Shown here one piece after another: positions 35,414 to 43,006 of a stretch of DNA of 64,000 nucleotides (positions are counted from its first letter, which is position 1; the number at the start of each line of letters is the position of its first letter). The stretch comes from Bacteroidales bacterium (lineage in GTDB: Bacteria > Bacteroidota > Bacteroidia > Bacteroidales > UBA932). The position numbers and the translations under genes were made by a program. The DNA is taken from assembly GCA_017962235.1 (NCBI GenBank), contig JAGCVS010000007.1:35023-99022 (forward strand), read 5' to 3'. The notes under the pieces were generated by a model. The model did not search any database and was not told where the DNA came from. It saw only the letters and a list, made by a program, of their open reading frames with translations.

Positions 35414-37428
35414 ATTTTCTCTGCCAGTGAAAGGGTTACACAATCTGTGCTGATGTTTATCAACGAACCCGCCGCGGGACTTTGCGCCACAATCTTGCCG
35501 CGACCGGTTGATTCTACTTTATATCCTTGAGACTCAAGTAGGTATACTGCGTCGCGGAGCCCCATTCCAATCACGTTGGGAACCCCGTGTATGGTGTCGT
35601 TCTGACTTACGTGCTTGGTCTCGGCTATCTGCGGCATGGAGCCGGAAGAGAGAATCGGGGTGTTCCAGTCGGGAGAGGAAGCGTATATGTTGTTGATGAT
35701 TTCGCAGGCCACGGGGCCGCCCCATGTACCGCCGTAGAAGTTCTTTGCGGCCAGCCTGGAGTACACGACAACTATTATGGAGTACTTCGGATTCTCATAG
35801 GGGAAGAAGCCCACGAAAGAGCCCTGGTGGCGCTTGCGGCCGGAGGCGTCCATATAGCCGCCCTGAGGCAGCGAGATACGGGCGGTGCCGGTCTTGCCTG
35901 CAACATGTACCTTGCAGTCTGCAAACGCACGGCGGGCGGTGCCGTTCTCTCCTATGACCACTCCGCGCAGCGCCTCCTTAGCCTGGGCTGCGGTCTCCTT
36001 GGAGCAGACGCGCCCAATCGTTTCAATAGGGTAGGTGTATTCAACATGGCCGCCGCGCTGCAGATTCACGAACAGGTGCGGCTTTACCATCACTCCGTCG
36101 TTCGCAATCGCGTTGTAGAAGTTGAGGATATGCAGCGGGGTCACCTGTACGGCATAGCCCATGCCTATCTGCGGCAGGTCGGCGGGGCTCCAAGTCTTGT
36201 CCTTGGGGTCGCGGATGCGCGCCTTACCCATGCCGGGCAGATCAAAGTCGTAATTGTAGCTGATGCGGCGCTCGTTGTTGAGCTTGTCCACAAATTCCTG
36301 CGGATTCTTGTCGTATTTCTCGCCGGCGATGCGGCGGAACACGTTGTTGGAGGATATCTCCAGACCCTTGCGGATGGATATTGTGCTGTAGTTGCGCAGA
36401 TAGGTGTCCTCAAATGGCTTCTTTACCCTGTAGTAGTGCCAGAACACATCGGCGGGCTGGTAAGTGTCCAGGGTGACCTTTTTGTCTTCCAGCGCGGTTA
36501 CCAGAGTGGCGAGTTTGAATACGCTGCCCGGCTCGCCCAGGCGGCCGATGGCGTAGTTGTACTGCTCCGTGAACTTGCCGTGCTCGTCCTTCTCCATGTT
36601 CACCATGGCGCGGATCTCGCCGGTGGCCACCTCCATCACAATCACGGTGCCAGCCTCAAGGTCGGGCTCGTTCTCTATCTTGCGCAGCAACGCCCTCTGG
36701 GCGATATCCTGCATGTCGATGTCAATGGATATCTGTACATCCTGCCCGTTGGTGGCGGGAATCTCTGTCTTTTCTGCATCCGGAATCCAGATGCCCTTGT
36801 CTATCAGACGCATGGGGCGCACTCCGGGAGTACCCCTCAGAACCGAGTCCAGGGCTCCCTCCACGCCTATGCGAGGCCTGTCTTCACTGCTGCGCAGGTA
36901 CCCCAGCGCACGGTAGGCCAGTTTGTCGTAGGGATATTCGCGGTGGTCTATCTGATCCACCAGCAGTCCGCCGTAAGCGCGGCCCAGGCACAGCAGGGGA
37001 TACTGGCTCACCGCCTTCATCTCGTCGTAGCCGATGTGCTTCTTGAGCAGGCGGGTGTAACCCTTGCCGGCGGCGCGGCGGCTTGTGAGAAGGTTTACAT
37101 ATTCCTCCACGCTCCGTTCGCCGTAGTTCTTTGAGAGGGCCTCTGCCAGGGGCCGTACGTTGGCCTCGAATATGCTGTCGGAGGCCACGGTGCAGTCAAG
37201 GCCGATGAAATATTCGGGAGTGGAGAATGCCAGATGGCGGCCGTCGGCGGCCAAGATGCTCCCCCTGACCGGCTCTATGGCGTCGTCGCGGATGGTCTTC
37301 TTGCTGTAGACGCCCGTCTTGATGTCATCTTCAAAGTACTGGAGGTCCACCATCCTGGCAACGGCTGTTATGGCTATCACCAGAAACACCACATACGCGA
37401 GGGCAACCTTGACGACGTTCTGCTTCAT
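35410..37428 (-). CDS. ftsI: Septal peptidoglycan transpeptidase FtsI (PBP3) with one PASTA domain
   Basis: The 672-residue protein has a membrane helix at about 8-27, a dimerisation domain with the N-terminal VRGSILAADGRHLA motif, and the transpeptidase sites SVFK (Ser302/Lys305), SSN (359-361) and KTGT. A single PASTA domain (PNVIGMGLRDAVYLLE..., about residues 615-672) closes the protein; this is the rule in Bacteroidota and contrasts with E. coli FtsI. It cross-links septal peptidoglycan with FtsW. The stop overlaps the murE start. Confidence 0.95.
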   Translation of the reverse strand: MKQNVVKVALAYVVFLVIAITAVARMVDLQYFEDDIKTGVYSKKTIRDDAIEPVRGSILAADGRHLAFSTPEYFIGLDCTVASDSIFEANVRPLAEALSKNYGERSVEEYVNLLTSRRAAGKGYTRLLKKHIGYDEMKAVSQYPLLCLGRAYGGLLVDQIDHREYPYDKLAYRALGYLRSSEDRPRIGVEGALDSVLRGTPGVRPMRLIDKGIWIPDAEKTEIPATNGQDVQISIDIDMQDIAQRALLRKIENEPDLEAGTVIVMEVATGEIRAMVNMEKDEHGKFTEQYNYAIGRLGEPGSVFKLATLVTALEDKKVTLDTYQPADVFWHYYRVKKPFEDTYLRNYSTISIRKGLEISSNNVFRRIAGEKYDKNPQEFVDKLNNERRISYNYDFDLPGMGKARIRDPKDKTWSPADLPQIGMGYAVQVTPLHILNFYNAIANDGVMVKPHLFVNLQRGGHVEYTYPIETIGRVCSKETAAQAKEALRGVVIGENGTARRAFADCKVHVAGKTGTARISLPQGGYMDASGRKRHQGSFVGFFPYENPKYSIIVVVYSRLAAKNFYGGTWGGPVACEIINNIYASSPDWNTPILSSGSMPQIAETKHVSQNDTIHGVPNVIGMGLRDAVYLLESQGYKVESTGRGKIVAQSPAAGSLINISTDCVTLSLAEKI

Positions 37429-37429
37429 A

Positions 37430-37765
37430 TCACTCTATGACGATGCGCTTGGGCGGATCTTTGGGGGCGTGCAGGGTGGTGTTACCGCTGCCCACAAGCA
37501 TCTTCTCTATGCGGGTGCGCTGGTCCAGTCCGGTGAGCCTCAGATCCTTCTCGTGGTACTCTATCTTTAGTTCTTCCAATACTTTTTCATTCTTGTTGAT
37601 GGCGGCCATGCGGTCTTCCACCCACAGGCCCCATATCAGGTAAACGCTTATGAGCAGGAAGCAGAAGAAGATGAACTGCAGCTGCCGGTCCATCCCCCTC
37701 TTTGTTATAAGTCCGCCGCCAAAAAAGTCGGTGAACCAGGACATGAATTTCCTCTTCGCGCTCAT
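37430..37765 (-). CDS. ftsL: FtsL-like divisome protein
   Basis: The 111-residue bitopic protein has a charged N-terminus, one membrane helix at about 29-46 (LQFIFFCFLLISVYLIWGLW) and a periplasmic coiled-coil-like segment (about 47-85). Position between rsmH and ftsI, size and topology fit the FtsL-like family of Bacteroidota. Sequence similarity in this family is weak, so context carries the call. It overlaps the end of rsmH by four bases and lies one base before ftsI. Confidence 0.85.
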   Translation of the reverse strand: MSAKRKFMSWFTDFFGGGLITKRGMDRQLQFIFFCFLLISVYLIWGLWVEDRMAAINKNEKVLEELKIEYHEKDLRLTGLDQRTRIEKMLVGSGNTTLHAPKDPPKRIVIE

Positions 37766-38634
37766 TTGCGTCTCTTTCTTGCCACGCGCAACTTTGCACT
37801 GCGGGCGCGCGTGTTTTCCGCTATCTCTTCCTCTTCCGGCACAACCGGTTTTGCCGTCACTTTCTCCATAACTCCCTCGGCGATTGCGTCGCGTATGGCG
37901 TTCTTAACTATCCGGTCTTCCAGAGAGTGATATGTTATCACAGCCAGCACGCCCCCTTCGCGCAGCGACTTTACCGCCATCGGCACAAAGCGCTCCAGCG
38001 CCTTCATCTCGTCGTTGACCTCTATACGCAGCGCCTGGTATACCTTTGCCAGATACTTGTGCTGCGCGGCCGGCGGCGTCGCCCGCTCCAGTGCGGCGTT
38101 GAGCGCTCCGGTGGTGGTGATTCCCCCGGCGGCGCGTCCGTCGCAAACCAGTTTTGCCGCAAAGCGGCTGTTGGCTATCTCTCCATATTCGCGGAAGATG
38201 CGCTCCAGCGCCTCCTCCGTATATGTGTTAATCACATCTGCCGCAGTCTTGCGCGCCCCTGAGTTCATCCTCATGTCCAGCTCGCTGTCGAACCGGAAAG
38301 AGAATCCGCGCTCGGCAGTGTCAAACTGATGGGACGATACCCCCAGGTCGGCCAGTATCCCGTCCACGCCGTCGTATCCGTAATAAGTCACCCAGTTGTG
38401 GACGAATCTGAAGTTGGAGTGTACCAGAATCAGACGTCCGTCGTCCGGGGCGTTGGAGAGGGCATCGCTGTCCTGGTCCATCGCAATAAGGCGTCCGCCA
38501 GCCGACAACTGTTCAAGTATCGCCCTGGAGTGGCCGCCGCCACCGAATGTAGCATCAACATAAACGCCGTCTGGATTGCCTAAGAGGGCCGATACACTCT
38601 CTTTCAACAGAACAGGTGTATGATATTCAGACAT
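37762..38634 (-). CDS. rsmH: 16S rRNA (cytosine(1402)-N4)-methyltransferase
   Basis: The 290-residue protein starts with HTPVLLKESVSALL. The SAM-binding motif is DATFGGGGHSRAILEQL, with ADLGVSSHQFDTAERGFSFR and ITYHSLEDRIVKN. It methylates C1402 of 16S rRNA, tuning the decoding centre. The gene has an AGGAGGT Shine-Dalgarno sequence eight bases before its ATG, rare for this phylum, overlapping the end of mraZ. Confidence 0.95.
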   Translation of the reverse strand: MSEYHTPVLLKESVSALLGNPDGVYVDATFGGGGHSRAILEQLSAGGRLIAMDQDSDALSNAPDDGRLILVHSNFRFVHNWVTYYGYDGVDGILADLGVSSHQFDTAERGFSFRFDSELDMRMNSGARKTAADVINTYTEEALERIFREYGEIANSRFAAKLVCDGRAAGGITTTGALNAALERATPPAAQHKYLAKVYQALRIEVNDEMKALERFVPMAVKSLREGGVLAVITYHSLEDRIVKNAIRDAIAEGVMEKVTAKPVVPEEEEIAENTRARSAKLRVARKRRK

Positions 38635-38641
38635 AACCGAT

Positions 38642-38648
38642 ACCTCCT
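38642..38648 (-). promoter_or_regulatory. Shine-Dalgarno sequence of rsmH
   Basis: On the minus strand AGGAGGT lies between the mraZ stop and the rsmH ATG, with eight bases after GGAGG. The spacing is optimal for pairing with the 16S rRNA 3' end. Confidence 0.65.
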
Positions 38649-38649
38649 G

Positions 38650-39096
38650 TTATCCAAGCGTCTTTTCTGCAAGTGCTACATACTCTTCATCGGATAAAGT
38701 GGTGCTTTCGAGGCTATCCTTTGCCCATATCTCTATCTTGAAGTCCCGCCCGCAGAATACCGCCTCTTTCTCGATGCCTACCGATTCCAGAAGGGACTTG
38801 GGGATGGAGATTCTGCCGAGTTTTTCATCGGGGACAACAAAGGTGCGGTTGCTGGTATATGCACGCCAGAAACGCTCGTCGTCCCTGTTGAAAAGATTCA
38901 GCCTCGATCGAACTGCCTCGGATTCTTTCTCCCACGATTCGTACGTGTACATCTCGAGGCAGTTTACGAACAAGGTCTTTTTAACGACGAATCCCTGCTT
39001 GATTTGCTCGCCGCAGATGGCCTTGAAAGCGGCAGGGAAAACCAGTCTCCCCTTGTCGTCTACCTTAGCCTTGTATTCGCCGATAAAGTTGGTCAT
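38650..39096 (-). CDS. mraZ: Transcriptional regulator/dcw cluster protein MraZ
   Basis: The 148-residue protein has two AbrB-like MraZ repeats: GEYKAKVDDKGRLVFPAAFK near the start and VVPDEKLGRISIPKSLLESV in the second half. MraZ is a ring-forming DNA-binding protein that represses its own dcw operon in the organisms studied. It heads the cluster, and a -7 box (TACCTTTG) lies 23 bases before its start. T-rich repeats upstream could hold its operator (see findings). Confidence 0.95.
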   Translation of the reverse strand: MTNFIGEYKAKVDDKGRLVFPAAFKAICGEQIKQGFVVKKTLFVNCLEMYTYESWEKESEAVRSRLNLFNRDDERFWRAYTSNRTFVVPDEKLGRISIPKSLLESVGIEKEAVFCGRDFKIEIWAKDSLESTTLSDEEYVALAEKTLG

Positions 39097-39119
39097 ATAA
39101 ATAGAGTGATGTGTGGAGA

Positions 39120-39127
39120 CAAAGGTA
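39120..39127 (-). promoter_or_regulatory. -7 promoter box of the dcw operon
   Basis: On the minus strand TACCTTTG matches TAnnTTTG. It precedes the mraZ start by 23 bases and is the only good promoter seen for the whole cluster. Confidence 0.6.
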
Positions 39128-39147
39128 TAAATACTTTTTTCAATTTT

Positions 39148-39194
39148 TTACATTTTTTTACAAAAATTTCCAAAAATTTACACAAGTCGTTACA
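39148..39194. repeat. Phased TTACA repeats in the mraZ/M23 intergenic region
   Basis: TTACA occurs at 39148, 39158, 39178 and 39190, i.e. at 10, 20 and 12-base intervals, with T- and A-tracts between. The arrangement puts the sites roughly on one helix face and suggests bent DNA or a regulator binding array. Confidence 0.45.
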
Positions 39195-39198
39195 TTTG
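39191..39198 (+). promoter_or_regulatory. -7 promoter box of the M23 peptidase gene
   Basis: TACATTTG matches TAnnTTTG and lies 21 bases before the ATG. It overlaps the last TTACA repeat. Confidence 0.55.
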
Positions 39199-39219
39199 TG
39201 ACGGTAAAGCAGATTTGTC

Positions 39220-40539
39220 ATGAATTCAAAACATATCATCCCCGTTCTTCTCGCAGTTGCCGCCGTGCTGTCCGGTTGTGCCGGCGGGGCGGGTAAAAAG
39301 GCCTCCGGAAGTGCGTCCGGTGCAGCTTTGGGGCTTGTGGACAGTTTGGGCCTGGCAGCCGACGGACACATCTATGAACACGGCATTCCGGTGGACATGT
39401 ATTCGGTGGAAGACGGTGAAATTGCCCAGGGCGACTACTTCTCTGTAATAATGGAAAGGCTGGGGGTCCCGCAGACAAAGACAAACGAACTGTTAGAGGC
39501 GGGGCGCAAGGTGTTCGATGTGAAGAATCTGCGCGTAGGAAACCAGTATCACGCGTATTACAGCACCGATACCACAGGCGAAGAATCGCTGGCCTATCTG
39601 GTGTACGACCGCGACCGCCGCAGCGTGGTGGTGTTCTCTCTGGAAGGCGAACCTCAGGTTTATATCGATGAGAAGGATGTCACCACCGTGCTTCATTACG
39701 ACGAGGTGGAGATACAGAATTCCCTGTGGTACGATACCCAGAAGGCGGGTTGCTCGCCGCTGCTGGCCATAAAGCTGTCCGACATCTATGCCTGGACCAT
39801 AGACTTCTTCGGCCTGCAGAAGGGGGACAGTTACAAGGCGGTGTATGAAACGCAGGAGTGCGACGGTCAGATTATGGATCTGGGCAACATCTATTATGCA
39901 TCCTTTATACACGCCGGCAAAGAATATCAGGCATACTATTTTGACGACGGCAATGCCGGCGGCAACAAATACTGGAACGAGAAGGGCGAAGGTTCGCGCA
40001 AGGCGTTTTTGAAGGCGCCCCTGAAATACTCCCGCATCAGCTCCGGATTCTCCTATGCCCGCCGTCATCCCGTAACGCGCAAGGTTCAGCCGCATACCGG
40101 CGTGGACTATGCCGCACCCACCGGGACTCCGGTGGTGAGTGTGGGCGACGGTGTGGTCACCAAGGTCGGCTATGCCGGGGCAGGCGGCAATACCGTCCAC
40201 ATCCAGCATACAAAGAACTATCGTACGGCATATCTGCACCTGTCGCGCTACGGCAAGGGTATCCGCCCCGGAGTGCGCGTGAGTCAGGGTCAGGTTATCG
40301 GTTACGTTGGGGCCACCGGCCGTTGCACCGGTCCCCATCTGGACTTCCGCATCTGGGAGAACAACAAGCCCGTGAACCCTCTCAAAATGGTCTCGCCCCC
40401 TGCGGAACCCATTGCAAAGGACAAGATGCCCGCATTTGAGGCGGCCAAGCAGCACGCCTTTGCCATGCGAGACAGCCTGCAGGTAGTCTCGTACTACAAA
40501 CAGGCCGTCCTCGACAAACTGGAAGCGAAAGAAATGTGA
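39220..40539 (+). CDS. M23 family metallopeptidase (lipoprotein, peptidoglycan hydrolase)
   Basis: The 439-residue product has a lipoprotein signal (VLSGC), an N-terminal region with an OapA/LysM-like fold (about 60-180) and a C-terminal LytM domain (about 270-395). Motifs are PHTGVDYAAPTGTP (first zinc ligands), VHIQHTKNYRTAYLHLS and GPHLDFRIW. The last normally reads H-L-H-F; here the second His is Asp, a variant I believe is frequent in Bacteroidales. It likely cleaves peptidoglycan cross-bridges in the periplasm. It diverges from mraZ. Confidence 0.88.
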   Translation: MNSKHIIPVLLAVAAVLSGCAGGAGKKASGSASGAALGLVDSLGLAADGHIYEHGIPVDMYSVEDGEIAQGDYFSVIMERLGVPQTKTNELLEAGRKVFDVKNLRVGNQYHAYYSTDTTGEESLAYLVYDRDRRSVVVFSLEGEPQVYIDEKDVTTVLHYDEVEIQNSLWYDTQKAGCSPLLAIKLSDIYAWTIDFFGLQKGDSYKAVYETQECDGQIMDLGNIYYASFIHAGKEYQAYYFDDGNAGGNKYWNEKGEGSRKAFLKAPLKYSRISSGFSYARRHPVTRKVQPHTGVDYAAPTGTPVVSVGDGVVTKVGYAGAGGNTVHIQHTKNYRTAYLHLSRYGKGIRPGVRVSQGQVIGYVGATGRCTGPHLDFRIWENNKPVNPLKMVSPPAEPIAKDKMPAFEAAKQHAFAMRDSLQVVSYYKQAVLDKLEAKEM

Positions 40540-40579
40540 TTTTTGGCGGGTTCTTGCATTTATATAAGAAAGCCATTCT

Positions 40580-41212
40580 ATGAAAAATCTCAATAAATCC
40601 ATTCTGGCGGTTGTCGCCATGCTTCTTCTGTGGAGTACGGCAGCCAAGGCACAGGAGTCCTTCTCATGGGAAGAACACCGGCACTCGCTGGAAGTGTACA
40701 CGGGATATCCGTATTTTTTCACAATGCTCATTCCCAAGAGCAGTCCAGACAATACCGCCTCAATGGAGGGATGGTACACGGGGGATTCATACAAGTTCCT
40801 GTGTCCTGAGAATCTGTCGTTGATGTACTCATACAGAGACAACAAGGAATGGGAGATATCTGCCGTGGTCAACTTGCACGGCTATTTCTACAACCACAAA
40901 AAGTACCCTGTAGTGGATAATATCCCGGATTGGGACGCAGTCCCTGAAGACTTGGGTGTCAAATATGAAGCAAGGGGTATCGTGACCGGCCTTATCACGC
41001 GACGTTACTGGGTGGAGAAACCAGGATACAGGCTCTACTCCGCATTTGGTCTGGGAGTGCTTCTGAAAGGCAGGGGCATTCTTGGACAGGTCGTTCCCGA
41101 ACTCACGCCAATCGGTATCCGCTTTGGCCGCAGACATATTTATGGCATGACGGACCTCTCCTACGGTCCCACCGGCATCGGTCTCCGCCTGGGAACAGGA
41201 TATCGGTTCTAG
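40580..41212 (+). CDS. Predicted outer-membrane beta-barrel protein, function unknown
   Basis: The 210-residue product has a signal peptide (to about AAKAQE). Alternating aromatic/polar segments end GIGLRLGTGYRF, with the C-terminal Phe of outer-membrane barrels. It looks like a small 8-stranded barrel, and I recognise no family. A terminator-like hairpin follows. It is 40 bases after the M23 gene and may share its transcript. Confidence 0.65.
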   Translation: MKNLNKSILAVVAMLLLWSTAAKAQESFSWEEHRHSLEVYTGYPYFFTMLIPKSSPDNTASMEGWYTGDSYKFLCPENLSLMYSYRDNKEWEISAVVNLHGYFYNHKKYPVVDNIPDWDAVPEDLGVKYEARGIVTGLITRRYWVEKPGYRLYSAFGLGVLLKGRGILGQVVPELTPIGIRFGRRHIYGMTDLSYGPTGIGLRLGTGYRF

Positions 41213-41223
41213 GTGCCTTTAAT

Positions 41224-41264
41224 ACACAACAAAGCCGGCCATTTCTGACCGGCTTTGCTGCATG
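41224..41264. terminator. Bidirectional terminator, copy 1 of a 41-bp repeated element
   Basis: AAAGCCGG and CCGGCTTT form an 8-bp stem between converging genes. The 41-bp element is nearly identical, in inverted orientation, to that at 47043-47083, differing at one position. Confidence 0.75.
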
Positions 41265-41280
41265 TTGACGGGGACCGAGG

Positions 41281-41847
41281 TTAGTCTACCAGCTTCTCTA
41301 CTTTGGCGTAGTTCTCCTGGATGGTGCCGTCGGCTACTACTTCAAAGTATTTGCCCTGCTTCTTGTAATAGTTGATGACGGGCTCGGTTTTCTCGTGATA
41401 GTTCTTGATGCGGGTGGAGATAATCTCATCGTCTGCATCGTCGGCGCGGTTTTCTACCAGCGCACGGCCTTTGATGCGGCGGCGTACCTCCTCATCTGTA
41501 ATGTAGATGGATACCACGCGGGTGAGCTCTGCGCCCATGCCGGAGAGTATCTTGTCCAGCGCCTCTGCCTGAGCCACTGTGCGGGGAAATCCGTCCAGCA
41601 GGAAGCCGCGGACACCGGGATTTGAAGAGAACTGCGCGCGGATCATTCCGCAAACCACATCGTCGGGAACCAGATTGCCTTTCTCTATCAGGCTCTTTGC
41701 CTCAAGTCCGAGCGGAGTGCCCGCAGCAATTTCGTTGCGGAGCAGATCGCCGGTAGAGATGTGATAATAACCTTTGTTTTCTACCAAAAGTTTTGCAAAA
41801 GTGCCCTTACCTGCACCGGGAGGGCCAAATAGTACGTAATATTTCAT
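41281..41847 (-). CDS. adk: Adenylate kinase
   Basis: I start at MKYYVLFGPPGAGKGTFAK, one of several in-frame Mets, because it gives the P-loop at residues 7-15 and follows the hpt stop by two bases. The 188-residue protein also has GFPRTVAQAEALD and a very short LID (the RALVENRADDADDE region), so it is a short-type Adk as in other Bacteroidota. It interconverts ATP + AMP and 2 ADP. Confidence 0.95.
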   Translation of the reverse strand: MKYYVLFGPPGAGKGTFAKLLVENKGYYHISTGDLLRNEIAAGTPLGLEAKSLIEKGNLVPDDVVCGMIRAQFSSNPGVRGFLLDGFPRTVAQAEALDKILSGMGAELTRVVSIYITDEEVRRRIKGRALVENRADDADDEIISTRIKNYHEKTEPVINYYKKQGKYFEVVADGTIQENYAKVEKLVD

Positions 41848-41849
41848 AT

Positions 41850-42401
41850 CTATTCTAATTGATCTTTCAGGATGTAGATGTCGCTGAGCTGACGCCCCAT
41901 CTGGTCGTAATCCAGACCCCAGCCCACAATGAACTTGTTGGCGATTTCTATGCCCACGTAATCGAGCTTGATATCCCGCTTGTAAACATCGGTCTTGAGG
42001 GAGAAGGTGCATATGCGCACGTCAGAGGCGCCCTTCTCTTTGAGCTGGCCAACCAGAGATGCGATGGTGGCGCCGGTATCCACGATATCCTCCACGATAA
42101 TCACGGTGCGGCCGGTGAGGTCCATATCCAGACCTATCACTTCACGCACGTTGCCGGTGGATTTTGTTCCCTCGTAAGACGATAGACGGATGGAGGCCAG
42201 TTCGCAGGAGAACTTGAGCCTGGGAAGCAGGTGTCCGCAGAAAATTATGGAGCCGTTGAGTACGCAGAGTATCACCGGGGTGACGCCGCTGCCAAAGAAA
42301 TCGTTGTTAAGTTCAGCTGCGACTTTATCTACTGCAGCGATGATTTTTTCATTGGTTATGTAGGGCACGAAGTCCTTTCCGTTGATTCTTATCGATTCCA
42401 T
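41850..42401 (-). CDS. hpt: Hypoxanthine phosphoribosyltransferase
   Basis: The 183-residue PRTase carries VLNGSIIFCGHLL and the PRPP-binding loop VIIVEDIVDTGATIASL. It salvages hypoxanthine and/or guanine to IMP/GMP. It forms a purine-nucleotide pair with adk (two bases between). Across the promoter region purE is divergently transcribed, so purine salvage and synthesis share one regulatory region. Confidence 0.93.
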   Translation of the reverse strand: MESIRINGKDFVPYITNEKIIAAVDKVAAELNNDFFGSGVTPVILCVLNGSIIFCGHLLPRLKFSCELASIRLSSYEGTKSTGNVREVIGLDMDLTGRTVIIVEDIVDTGATIASLVGQLKEKGASDVRICTFSLKTDVYKRDIKLDYVGIEIANKFIVGWGLDYDQMGRQLSDIYILKDQLE

Positions 42402-42421
42402 TCCTGAGGACTGTTTTTTGG

Positions 42422-42453
42422 TTTGTTAATGTGCGAATTTAAGACTATTTTTG
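42422..42453 (+). promoter_or_regulatory. Full consensus promoter of purE-mutA-mutB
   Basis: TTTG (42422-42425), 20 bases, then TATTTTTG (42446-42453) gives both Bacteroidales elements at ideal spacing, 22 bases before the purE ATG. A minus-strand TATCTTTG box for hpt lies at 42467-42474. Confidence 0.7.
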
Positions 42454-42475
42454 CAATCTTAAAAATCAAAGATAA

Positions 42476-42988
42476 ATGACTCCTGTCGTAAGCATTATTA
42501 TGGGTAGCGTCTCGGACATGCCGGTGGTTAAGCCCGCCGCAGATTTCCTTGACGAGATGGGGATTCCGTTCGAGATTCACGCCCTGAGCGCTCACCGCAC
42601 CCCGGAGCAGGTTGCAGAGTTTGCATCCGGTGCGGTCGCACGCGGAATCAAGGTGATAATCGCCGCCGCCGGCGGTGCTGCTCATCTGCCAGGCGTAATC
42701 GCCGCCTCCACCACGCTGCCGGTTATCGGCATCCCTGTGAAATCGTCCAACTCCATGGACGGCTGGGATTCGGTGCTCTCCATCCTCCAGATGCCCTCCG
42801 GCATTCCTGTGGCAGCCATGGCGCTGGACGGTGCAAAGAACGCCGCCATCTTCGCGCTGCAGATTCTCGCCTTGAGCGACGATGCTCTGGCCGCAAAGCT
42901 GGCAGACTTCAAGAAGTCGCTGAAGGCCAAGGTGACAAAGGCCAACGAGGAGCTCAAAAAGATTGAATACAAGTTCAAAACAAACTAA
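42476..42988 (+). CDS. purE: N5-carboxyaminoimidazole ribonucleotide mutase (class I PurE)
   Basis: The 170-residue protein shows VSIIMGSVSDMPVVKPA, SAHRTPEQVAEF, IIAAAGGAAHLPGVIAASTT and IPVKSSNSMDGWDSVLS, the full PurE active site. It moves the carboxylate of N5-CAIR to make CAIR in purine synthesis. No purK is adjacent. mutA follows after 18 bases, so purE apparently leads the methylmalonyl-CoA mutase operon. Confidence 0.95.
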   Translation: MTPVVSIIMGSVSDMPVVKPAADFLDEMGIPFEIHALSAHRTPEQVAEFASGAVARGIKVIIAAAGGAAHLPGVIAASTTLPVIGIPVKSSNSMDGWDSVLSILQMPSGIPVAAMALDGAKNAAIFALQILALSDDALAAKLADFKKSLKAKVTKANEELKKIEYKFKTN

Positions 42989-43006
42989 TAAAATTTAACC
43001 ATTATC

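Noticed and set aside
41850..42012. Longer adenylate kinase start upstream
   Set aside because: The extension lies in hpt in another frame; the P-loop sits at the usual residue 7 only with the later Met.
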